Positions 1 to 5,362 of a stretch of DNA of 7,923 nt are shown in pieces. Each line of letters opens with the position of its first letter. The stretch's first letter is position 1. The translations under genes were made by a program, and so were the position numbers. The notes beneath the pieces are model-generated. The model did no database searches and was not told the origin of the DNA. It was given only the letters and a program-made list of their open reading frames with translations. The stretch covers positions 1-7,923 of the forward strand of contig UREG01000078.1 of NCBI GenBank assembly GCA_900546795.1, given 5' to 3'. Source of the DNA: an uncultured Veillonellaceae bacterium (lineage in GTDB: Bacteria; Bacillota; Negativicutes; Veillonellales; Megasphaeraceae).

Positions 1-407
1 TCTTCTTCCTTACAGCAGGGAACGTGGGTATGGCCGTAGAGAAGAATCGTGCCGGGAGCCAGGGGCAGACGCTTTTGCAGCGGATAGATATGCCCGTGGG
101 TGGCAACGATCTGATGCATGCCGTGTTCCAGCAGAGCATAATCAGCCAATATGGGAAAGGGAAGCACCATTTGATCGACTTCCGCATCGCAGTTGCCGCG
201 GACACAAAAGAGAATCTCTTTATAGCCGCTCAGCAATTGAATGACTTCTTTGGGATCATAGCCGTCCGGAAGCGGATTGCGGGGGCCGTGGTATAAGAGG
301 TCGCCCAATAATAAGATGCGATCTGCGTTTTCCTGCTTGACGGCGTCTATCAGGCGGCGGCACCAGAATGCGGAGCCATGGATATCAGAAGCGACGAGCC
401 ATTTCAT
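1..407 (-). CDS. YfcE-type metallophosphodiesterase (3' end beyond window)
   Basis: Calcineurin-like phosphoesterase of the small, soluble YfcE/MJ0936 type, which hydrolyses phosphodiesters with a dinuclear metal centre in the cytoplasm. I translated 135 residues from an ATG at 407; the rest lies off the left edge (the family is usually about 160-185 residues, so roughly the last quarter is missing). All visible metal-site motifs are intact: SDIHG at residues 7-11, GDLLYHG near 36-42, GNCD near 75-78, THGH near 111-114 and GHTHVP near 131 onward. A perfect AGGAGG (415-420) lies 7 bases before the ATG and shares one base with the stop codon of the upstream transporter, so the two genes are almost certainly co-transcribed and perhaps translationally coupled. 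The natural substrate of YfcE proteins is unsettled. The family call is sound; the physiological role is unknown. Confidence 0.9.
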   Translation of the reverse strand, partial: MKWLVASDIHGSAFWCRRLIDAVKQENADRILLLGDLLYHGPRNPLPDGYDPKEVIQLLSGYKEILFCVRGNCDAEVDQMVLPFPILADYALLEHGMHQIVATHGHIYPLQKRLPLAPGTILLYGHTHVPCCKEE

Positions 408-419
408 AATAAAACCTCC

Positions 420-1583
420 TTAGCGAACGTGTCCTTTAGACGGTTCTTTAATGATATAAGAGAAAATAAATCCGCCCAGCGCGGCGATCCAGAGAACCAT
501 CAGTGCGTTGGAAACGCCGTGACTGTCTGCGATCCAGCCGACGAGAGGGGTTACGATGCCGCCCATGGTGACGCCGAGTCCCAGTGTAACGCCGGACGCA
601 AAGCCGATGCTCTTAGAGAGATATGTTTGCCCTAAAATGATGATGGGGCTGTAAGAAGCAAAAATCGAAAAGCCCAGTGTTACGAGCAGCGCCGTAGCAA
701 GGTATACGTTGGTGCAGAAAGGGAACAGCAAGATGGACGGCACCATGACCCAATGCGCCCAGCGCAGGACTTTGACCAATCCCAATCGATCCGCCATAAT
801 GCCGCCGATCATCGTCAGTACGGTACCGAGGCCATGAAACAGCGTCAGGGCATAACTGCCGGCTTGTGCGGACTGCATGAGCACGGTAATCCAAAAGATT
901 GGGATAAAGGTGGTAAGGACAGAGAAAAGGATCGAACGGGAGAAAATAACAAACGACAGTTGGGAAAAGGATTTCCAATCATTGGTATAGGATTCCTGGG
1001 TTTTCGTTTGCGTACTCCGTTCCGACTGCGACGCCAGCGCCAGGATCTGCGGCATGTAATAAAAAAGCGCGCCGGCTACAAGCGTGTTGGCCAGCAGATA
1101 AATCAGCATGCCGTATTGGCCCAGCGTGTACACGCAGAGACTGGCGATAATAGGGCCGACGGCAAATCCGGCATTGCCGCCGATAGAAAAGACCGACATG
1201 GACTTGCCTTTGTTTTTATGAGAGATCTGATTGATCAGCCGCGCCGCTTCCGGGTGGAAAATAGCGCTGCCCAATCCTGCCAGCATGGAAAGGAGGAATA
1301 AAAGCAGATACGAATCTGTAAATCCCATGCCGGAGAGGGTGGCGCCGGAAAGAATTGTGCCGAACGCAATGAACCAGGGCTTGGAAACCTTGTCGGAATA
1401 ATAGCCGAAAATCGGTTGGGCGATAGATGCCAGGATCGTATTGGCAAAAGCCAGACCGGCGGCTTCTGAATAAGACAAGCCGTACTGCATAATGAAAAAC
1501 GGCAGGAGCGCTGGCAGGGAGCCTTGCGCGGTATCAACGGCCAAATGCCCGACGCTGAGAAGATAAATAAATTTATTTTTCAA
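420..1583 (-). CDS. fsr: MFS exporter, fosmidomycin-resistance (Fsr) type
   Basis: Twelve-helix major facilitator drug exporter of the cytoplasmic membrane, 387 residues, close to the family length of about 390-400. Fsr-like hallmarks are GHLAVDTAQGSLPALLPFF in helix 1 (residues 12-30), the loop 2-3 signature QPIFGYYSDK (56-65), FHPEAA (109-114), SVFSIGGNAGFAVGP (130-144) and the pseudo-repeat GGIMADRLG in the second half (260-268). A polar linker at about 183-205 separates the two six-helix halves. The longest open frame begins at a TTG at 1592, only one base after the GGAGG at 1594-1598; the next in-frame TTG at 1583 has a 10-base gap and yields MKNKFIYLL, so I chose it. It probably heads an operon with the phosphodiesterase 12 bases downstream. 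Fsr proteins export fosmidomycin in E. coli, but real substrates in this branch are not known, so the symbol names the family only. Confidence 0.85.
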   Translation of the reverse strand: MKNKFIYLLSVGHLAVDTAQGSLPALLPFFIMQYGLSYSEAAGLAFANTILASIAQPIFGYYSDKVSKPWFIAFGTILSGATLSGMGFTDSYLLLFLLSMLAGLGSAIFHPEAARLINQISHKNKGKSMSVFSIGGNAGFAVGPIIASLCVYTLGQYGMLIYLLANTLVAGALFYYMPQILALASQSERSTQTKTQESYTNDWKSFSQLSFVIFSRSILFSVLTTFIPIFWITVLMQSAQAGSYALTLFHGLGTVLTMIGGIMADRLGLVKVLRWAHWVMVPSILLFPFCTNVYLATALLVTLGFSIFASYSPIIILGQTYLSKSIGFASGVTLGLGVTMGGIVTPLVGWIADSHGVSNALMVLWIAALGGFIFSYIIKEPSKGHVR

Positions 1584-1618
1584 AATAAACAAACCTCCGT
1601 ATCACACAATATTTATCT

Positions 1619-1647
1619 ATTATACTACAAACAGGAAAAGAAAACAG
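1619..1647 (-). promoter_or_regulatory. Putative promoter of the fsr-yfcE operon
   Basis: On the minus strand a perfect TATAAT lies at 1624-1619, with a poor -35 (CTGTTT, 1647-1642) 17 bases upstream. Predicted transcription starts near 1612, leaving a short leader before the GGAGG at 1598-1594. It lies back-to-back with the hydrolase promoter, so the two transcripts diverge from a region of about 130 bases. The -35 is weak, so an activator or an alternative -35 is possible. Confidence 0.45.
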
Positions 1648-1652
1648 AGCTA

Positions 1653-1683
1653 TTGACCTGGAGTCCGCTAGAATGTCTATAAT
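1653..1683 (+). promoter_or_regulatory. Putative MerR-type promoter of the alpha/beta hydrolase
   Basis: TTGACC (1653-1658) and a perfect TATAAT (1678-1683) are separated by 19 bases, longer than the usual 17 and typical of promoters that a MerR-family regulator activates by twisting the spacer. The spacer starts TGGAGT, making TTGACCTGGAGT (1653-1664) identical to the sequence in the metallophosphoesterase promoter at 4749-4738. The right half of the dyad is weak here (GCTAGAATG where an ACTCCAGGT-like arm is expected). Transcription would start near 1690, just before the AGGAG at 1702-1706. The call is by pattern; no MerR gene is in the window. Confidence 0.55.
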
Positions 1684-1714
1684 AAAAAGAAAAGCAAAAA
1701 GAGGAGCAAAAGAT

Positions 1715-2716
1715 ATGAGGGAAGAAGAGCTGGAACGGCGGCAAAGGCCGCGGCAGCGATCCAGGCAAATTGTAAGGCAAACGCCGCGGCGGCATCGGCT
1801 GAGATGGTTTTTATTCGGACTGATGGCCGGTGTCCTGTTTACTGTCAATGGATTGGGATATATGGCAGGCAATCGGATTTATGAAGAAATCAGCGATCCG
1901 CGGCGCAATGCCGAGGTGCTGGGGATTATGAACCGTTCGGCAGAATTAGAGACGATCCATGCCTATGAAACGCGGCAGCACGGAGAACGCATACAGCTGG
2001 AGCGAGACGGCGTGCGGCTTACTGGAACGTTTGTCGATAACGGCAGTCCGGACACGGTATTGCTGCTTCATGGATTGTATCAGAACCGAACGATGCTGAT
2101 TCCTTATGCGCGGATATATTTGCGGCAGGGATATAATGTCCTATTGGCAGACTCCCGGGGGCATGGAGAAAGCGGCGGCGTGATTACTTGGGGAATAGAA
2201 GAAGTGAAGGATATCGAACAATGGCTGACCTGGCTGCGGCAGGAAAAAGGAGCCGGTCGGATTGGGGTGCACGGCATATCGTTGGGCGGTGCGTATGCGG
2301 TGCTTCACAGCGGACTGGGCAGGGAAGTGGCGGATTTTTATGTGTCCGACAGTGCGTATGCGGATTTTCGCAGTTTGTATGATATCCATATTGGGTCTAA
2401 GGCCAGGCTGACTGCCGATTCCTATGCGGCAAAAGGGCTGTGGCTGTACTGCAATGCAGCGATGCTGGTTCATACGGGGGCGGTTTTTAGTCAGGTCAGC
2501 CCTGCAGAAGCGGTGCGGTCTGCCTCTCGGCCCATGCTGTTTCTTCATGGAGGACAAGATGCGCTGGTACCGGAAGAAGCGGCGCATTTGCTGTATGAAG
2601 CCTGCGGGTCTTCGCAGAAAGAGCTGGATATACTCGAACATGCCGCGCATGCGCAGGGTTTGAGCGAAGGCAGCGATTACGCCGGATATATTCGGGCTTT
2701 TTTGCAGCGGATATAA
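1715..2716 (+). CDS. Membrane-anchored alpha/beta hydrolase (serine hydrolase)
   Basis: Alpha/beta-fold hydrolase, 333 residues, resembling the single-span YqkD/BEM46-like group. The order is an arginine-rich cytoplasmic tail (1-30, 12 Arg), one membrane span (31-50) and then the hydrolase domain, which by the positive-inside rule lies outside the cytoplasmic membrane. The catalytic layout is complete: oxyanion-hole HG at 119-120, DSRGHGES at 146-153, nucleophile elbow GISLGG with Ser189, acid Asp282 in GGQDALVP, and His312 in HAAHAQG. The frame is open from an ATG at 1673, but that codon lies inside the promoter; the ATG at 1715 has AGGAG (1702-1706) 8 bases upstream, so I chose it. No terminator separates it from the CCG-domain gene 83 bases downstream, so co-transcription is likely. 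The substrate (ester, amide or lipid) cannot be read from the sequence. Confidence 0.85.
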   Translation: MREEELERRQRPRQRSRQIVRQTPRRHRLRWFLFGLMAGVLFTVNGLGYMAGNRIYEEISDPRRNAEVLGIMNRSAELETIHAYETRQHGERIQLERDGVRLTGTFVDNGSPDTVLLLHGLYQNRTMLIPYARIYLRQGYNVLLADSRGHGESGGVITWGIEEVKDIEQWLTWLRQEKGAGRIGVHGISLGGAYAVLHSGLGREVADFYVSDSAYADFRSLYDIHIGSKARLTADSYAAKGLWLYCNAAMLVHTGAVFSQVSPAEAVRSASRPMLFLHGGQDALVPEEAAHLLYEACGSSQKELDILEHAAHAQGLSEGSDYAGYIRAFLQRI

Positions 2717-2743
2717 GCAGGAAATAGAAAGAAAATGGAAAAC

Positions 2744-2769
2744 TATAGTATATAGTATGAATATAGTAT
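2744..2769 (+). repeat. Three copies of TATAGTAT in the hydrolase-CCG gene gap
   Basis: The octamer TATAGTAT occurs at 2744-2751, 2751-2758 and 2762-2769; the first two share one base. Each resembles a -10 hexamer, but no matching -35 lies 16-19 bases upstream of any of them. They may be a multi-start promoter, a regulator site or merely AT-rich spacer. Confidence 0.4.
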
Positions 2770-2799
2770 AAGAGGATAGGAGATACAAGGAGGATACTT

Positions 2800-3447
2800 A
2801 TGGAATATGTATACTTTCCTGCCTGCCGGTATACGGCACTGTCGGCTAGAAACAGCATGAACATACAGATATATCTGCGCCAGATTCATCATATGCAGAT
2901 CTGCGGCTGCTGTACGGCAGATTACCCTGTTTTGACGGCAGATACGGCAGCGGTTACGATTTGCCCCACCTGCACTGCGATATTGCGGGAACAGGCGCCG
3001 CAGGCAGCGGTTCTGAGTATATGGGAATTTTTATTAGAGGATCTCTCATTTCCCTGGCCGGATTATAAAGGAAAAGAGCTGATGGTCCAGGACTGCTGGC
3101 GGAGCCGGGACGATCGGGCTTGTCAGGAAGCGGTGCGGGCTGTATTGAAACGGATGAATATCGTGCCGATCGAGATGGAGGACAATTTTGAAAAGACGAA
3201 ATTTTGCGGCATATCCTTGCTGTGTCCGCCAACTAAAGAGGAAGCACGGCTGGCGCCGGAACTGACGGCGCACTGGCCGGAGGAGAAATACAAGACAAGA
3301 GAAGAACGGATCGCGGCGATGCAAGACTATGGCCGCGGACTGGACGCAAAAGAGATCGTCTGTTACTGCAATGAATGCATGGAAGGGATTCGGCTGGCAG
3401 GGAAAAAAGGCGTGCATCTCATGGATTTAGCGGCGAAAAATCTATAA
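2800..3447 (+). CDS. Cysteine-rich CCG-domain (heterodisulfide reductase-related) protein
   Basis: A 215-residue soluble protein with 13 cysteines, resembling a stand-alone version of the CCG cysteine-rich domains of HdrB, GlpC and related subunits, which bind a non-cubane or [4Fe-4S] cluster and work in thiol/disulfide electron transfer. The first module has YFPACR with Cys9, CGCC at 35-38 and CPTC at 55-58. A second, less regular module has DCW with Cys99, Cys107, FCG with Cys136, Cys142 and CYCNEC at 188-193. The standard CCG triplet is altered (GCC-Thr), so cluster type or even cluster binding is uncertain. There are no membrane segments. The ATG at 2800 has a strong AAGGAGG 7-8 bases upstream. 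It follows the alpha/beta hydrolase without a terminator and ends before a strong one. The family is reasonably clear; partner proteins and substrate are not known, as no Hdr or flavin subunit is adjacent. Confidence 0.7.
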   Translation: MEYVYFPACRYTALSARNSMNIQIYLRQIHHMQICGCCTADYPVLTADTAAVTICPTCTAILREQAPQAAVLSIWEFLLEDLSFPWPDYKGKELMVQDCWRSRDDRACQEAVRAVLKRMNIVPIEMEDNFEKTKFCGISLLCPPTKEEARLAPELTAHWPEEKYKTREERIAAMQDYGRGLDAKEIVCYCNECMEGIRLAGKKGVHLMDLAAKNL

Positions 3448-3502
3448 GAAATATGAAACCGGATGGTGGGCCGGCCGAGAGAAGCAGATGGGACGAAAAG
3501 AG

Positions 3503-3543
3503 AAAACAGCCTTTCCGAAACAATATCGGAGAGGCTGTTTTTT
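3503..3543. terminator. Strong bidirectional intrinsic terminator
   Basis: A 16-base stem (3503-3518 with 3526-3541, one T-G wobble) encloses the loop AACAATA. On the plus strand it ends in six T (3538-3543), closing the hydrolase-CCG transcript. On the minus strand the complement of the A-rich left flank gives TTTT followed by CTCTTTTC, serving the convergent metallophosphoesterase gene, whose stop codon lies 20 bases away. Confidence 0.92.
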
Positions 3544-3562
3544 AGTGAAGGCGATTTGATTA

Positions 3563-4672
3563 TTATTGCGGAGCAGCGGCGGAGCCTGTTCCTTCAATGA
3601 GGAGCAGAACCAATTCCGGCGCTTCTTCAGTGCGGACCGGTATGCCCCAGAACCCATAGCCGTTATTGGTAATTGCCGTTAAACCGTGGAAATCGGCGCG
3701 GCCATAGTCTAGAGGATACATGGCGCGGGTGATAAGGCGGTTGGGAAAGAGCTGCCCCGTATGGGTGTGGCCGGCCAGATACAGATCATAGCCTAAAGAA
3801 GCGGCTTCTTCCATGCGCCGCGGCTGGTGATCGAGAAGAATAGAATAATACTTGCCGTTATCCGGGCTGAGGCGAATCATATCGGTCGTTTCCTTTTCTT
3901 GGCTATAATCTTCCAGTCCGGTGATTTTGAGCTGCTGATTTACAATTTGCGTTTCGTTTCTCAGCGGCTGGATATGATTGGCCCGCAGTTTATCCTGCCA
4001 GGAAGAAGGATCGTCGAGATAATCATGATTGCCGAAACACATATAGACGCCGAAAGGAGCCTGAAGCTGTGCCAGCGGGGCAAGGGAATTTTCCCGGTCT
4101 ACATAACTTTGGCGTTCGTCGAGGATATCACCGCTGATCAGGACGATGTCCGGCGACAGTTCGTTGATCCGCTGGGTGAGCGTTTCTGCGTAGGAACGGC
4201 CGAGGAATCTTCCTAAATGAAGATCGGTAGCAAATGCCGCCCGGTATACCGTACCGGCAGGGAGTTTATCTGTATAGATATGTTCTGTCCGCAATACCGG
4301 ATGAAATGCCTGCCAGGATCCCCAGGCGATAAAGAACGCCATAAAAAGGAAGCCTGCGGCGCCGATAGCCTTATGAGGCAGAGAAAGAGAAAACAGCTTG
4401 CCAAGCAGAAACAAAGCCAGATGTACGAGAGCCAGCAAAACCGTATAATGCAGTACGGCGATCCACAGCCCGCCAATCCAGGCAGAGCCTTTCAGAAAGA
4501 ACAGGGGCAAACTCTCCGGCAGCAGACGGCTGCATAGGGTATACAGAGCCAATAAGAAAACGACAAGAGCAAAGCCGGCATGGCGGGCAAAAGGAAAGAC
4601 CAGCCGGCAGTACGTGTAGACGGCAGCGCTTAAAAGAAAATCAATCGTGCCGATAAAAAGCAATACTTTCAT
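3563..4672 (-). CDS. Membrane-anchored metallophosphoesterase (YkuE/YaeI-like)
   Basis: A 369-residue protein with about four hydrophobic helices at the N terminus (roughly residues 1-20, 33-50, 66-90 and 103-120), followed by a calcineurin-like phosphoesterase domain. The metal-binding motifs are complete: DLH at 150-152, GD at 181-182, GNHD at 214-217, His282 in DHQP and GHTHTGQ at 301-307. YkuE/YaeI relatives act on phosphate esters at or near the membrane; some LpxG-like members of the broader fold cleave UDP-diacylglucosamine, but nothing here proves that activity. It is not closely similar to the YfcE-type enzyme at the left edge. The ATG at 4672 has AAGGAG at 4690-4685, a somewhat long 12-base gap, with TAGGA closer. 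It is transcribed alone from a MerR-type promoter immediately upstream and ends at the bidirectional terminator. Confidence 0.85.
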   Translation of the reverse strand: MKVLLFIGTIDFLLSAAVYTYCRLVFPFARHAGFALVVFLLALYTLCSRLLPESLPLFFLKGSAWIGGLWIAVLHYTVLLALVHLALFLLGKLFSLSLPHKAIGAAGFLFMAFFIAWGSWQAFHPVLRTEHIYTDKLPAGTVYRAAFATDLHLGRFLGRSYAETLTQRINELSPDIVLISGDILDERQSYVDRENSLAPLAQLQAPFGVYMCFGNHDYLDDPSSWQDKLRANHIQPLRNETQIVNQQLKITGLEDYSQEKETTDMIRLSPDNGKYYSILLDHQPRRMEEAASLGYDLYLAGHTHTGQLFPNRLITRAMYPLDYGRADFHGLTAITNNGYGFWGIPVRTEEAPELVLLLIEGTGSAAAPQ

Positions 4673-4718
4673 CGTGTATTCCTACTCCTTCAGCAATGAA
4701 ATAATAATCCTATCCTAT

Positions 4719-4749
4719 AGTATAAAAGATAGAGTGCACTCCAGGTCAA
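4719..4749 (-). promoter_or_regulatory. Putative MerR-type promoter and operator of the metallophosphoesterase
   Basis: On the minus strand TTGACC (4749-4744) and TATACT (4724-4719) are separated by exactly 19 bases. The spacer carries a perfect 10-base palindrome, GAGTGCACTC, within an imperfect longer dyad. This arrangement, an operator dyad inside an over-long spacer, is the known architecture of MerR-family promoters, and the GGAGTGCACTCC-like core resembles sites described for the NmlR/AdhR aldehyde-stress branch. The regulator's identity is inference. Confidence 0.65.
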
Positions 4750-4754
4750 GAAAA

Positions 4755-4783
4755 TAAAAAAAGCAGCTGCCGAAGCAACTGCT
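4755..4783 (-). terminator. Intrinsic terminator of the tRNA-Arg gene
   Basis: On the minus strand AGCAGTTGC (4783-4775) and GCAGCTGCT (4770-4762) form a 9-base stem with one G-U pair and a TTCG tetraloop, followed by a run of T. It starts three bases after the tRNA's CCA end and stops the transcript just before the metallophosphoesterase promoter. Confidence 0.9.
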
Positions 4784-4786
4784 CTA

Positions 4787-4863
4787 TGGTGACCCAGGAG
4801 GGATTCGAACCCCCGGCCTTTTGATTCGTAGTCAAACGCTCTATCCAGCTGAGCTACTGAGTC
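4787..4863 (-). tRNA. tRNA-Arg (anticodon ACG)
   Basis: A complete 77-base tRNA with encoded CCA. The acceptor stem pairs GACTCAG with CTGGGTC (one G-U), the D arm is GCTC/GAGC, the anticodon stem TTTGA/TCAAA holds the loop CTACGAA with anticodon ACG (A34 normally deaminated to inosine to read CGU, CGC and CGA), the variable loop is five bases, and the T arm GGGGG/CCCTC carries TTCGAAT. The discriminator is A. It is a single-gene transcript with its own promoter and terminator. Confidence 0.97.
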
Positions 4864-4876
4864 ATATTACTCAAAT

Positions 4877-4905
4877 ACTATAACATGGCAGCAGATTCCT
4901 GTCAA
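4877..4905 (-). promoter_or_regulatory. Consensus promoter of tRNA-Arg
   Basis: On the minus strand a perfect TTGACA (4905-4900) lies 17 bases from TATAGT (4882-4877), with an extended -10 TG at the right place (TGTTATAGT). The -10 ends 13 bases before the tRNA 5' end, so the start site lies only a few bases upstream of mature RNA. A strong constitutive promoter, as expected for stable RNA. Confidence 0.9.
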
Positions 4906-5283
4906 GAAAAAATATAAAAATATTGCTATGAAAAAGAAAAGGAATCAATTATGCTGCTGAGCAGGTCAAAAAGAGAAAAAGAAAAGAGCGTAAGAAAAAG
5001 AAGAAAATCAGGAGACGGTTGAAGGGATATAGAATAAATAGAATGGAAAAGAAATTAACCATTCGTTATTGGAAATGAAGATCTCGTAAGTATGGCTGTG
5101 AAAGGAAGGGATAACAAGAAAGCGGCGCAGAAAACTAGCCATAGATATGGAAAAGTTACGCAGCTGTTTGCGGCAGCACTTGAGTTTGGACGATTTCAAT
5201 AGGCAGGCAGCGGTCAGGAAGCGGCAGTTGGAAGAGCAGCATTCAAGATGATGATAAAAAGGCATAATAAAAATGTCTTTTGG
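4906..5283. other. Purine-rich intergenic region, no convincing gene
   Basis: This stretch lies between the divergent tRNA-Arg and gdhA transcripts. From about 4928 to 5012 the plus strand is almost all A and G. Short plus-strand frames exist: a 23-codon lysine/arginine-rich one from the ATG near 4953 after a weak AAGGA, a 36-codon one from 5092 and a 34-codon one from 5147 to 5251. None has a good ribosome binding site, and they lie in different frames, so an eroded gene is one reading and plain spacer another. A 118-codon minus-strand frame (5008-5364) crosses the gdhA promoter and start and has no protein-like pattern. I found no strong hairpin-plus-T terminator or recognised riboswitch. 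Confidence 0.5.
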
Positions 5284-5312
5284 TTTACAAAGGTGGCGGT
5301 ATGTGATAGGCT
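5284..5312 (+). promoter_or_regulatory. Putative gdhA promoter
   Basis: TTTACA (5284-5289) and TAGGCT (5307-5312) are 17 bases apart, with an extended -10 TG at 5304-5305. Transcription would start near 5319, giving a leader of about 44 bases. The leader carries a small hairpin, GGAGC/GCTCC with a GGG loop (5331-5343), ten bases before the GAGG at 5353-5356. The -10 is poor, so the call is tentative. Confidence 0.4.
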
Positions 5313-5362
5313 GATAAGAGAACGAAAATAGGAGCGGGGCTCCAGAATAAATGAGGTGTATC

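Noticed and set aside
753..1301. A 182-codon plus-strand frame opposite the transporter gene
   Set aside because: It lies fully antisense to a well-supported membrane transporter, and its Arg/Gln/Gly-rich product has no domain pattern.
2141..2788. A 215-codon minus-strand frame opposite the alpha/beta hydrolase
   Set aside because: Antisense to a gene with an intact catalytic triad, and no ribosome binding site is evident.
4787..4863. tRNA-Arg as an integration site for a mobile element
   Set aside because: No integrase gene is nearby and I saw no repeated copy of the tRNA 3' end; the tRNA's own terminator follows directly.
5147..5251. A 34-codon plus-strand small ORF in the gdhA upstream region
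   Set aside because: It has no ribosome binding site and no recognisable composition of a toxin, leader peptide or ribosomal protein; kept only as part of the intergenic description.
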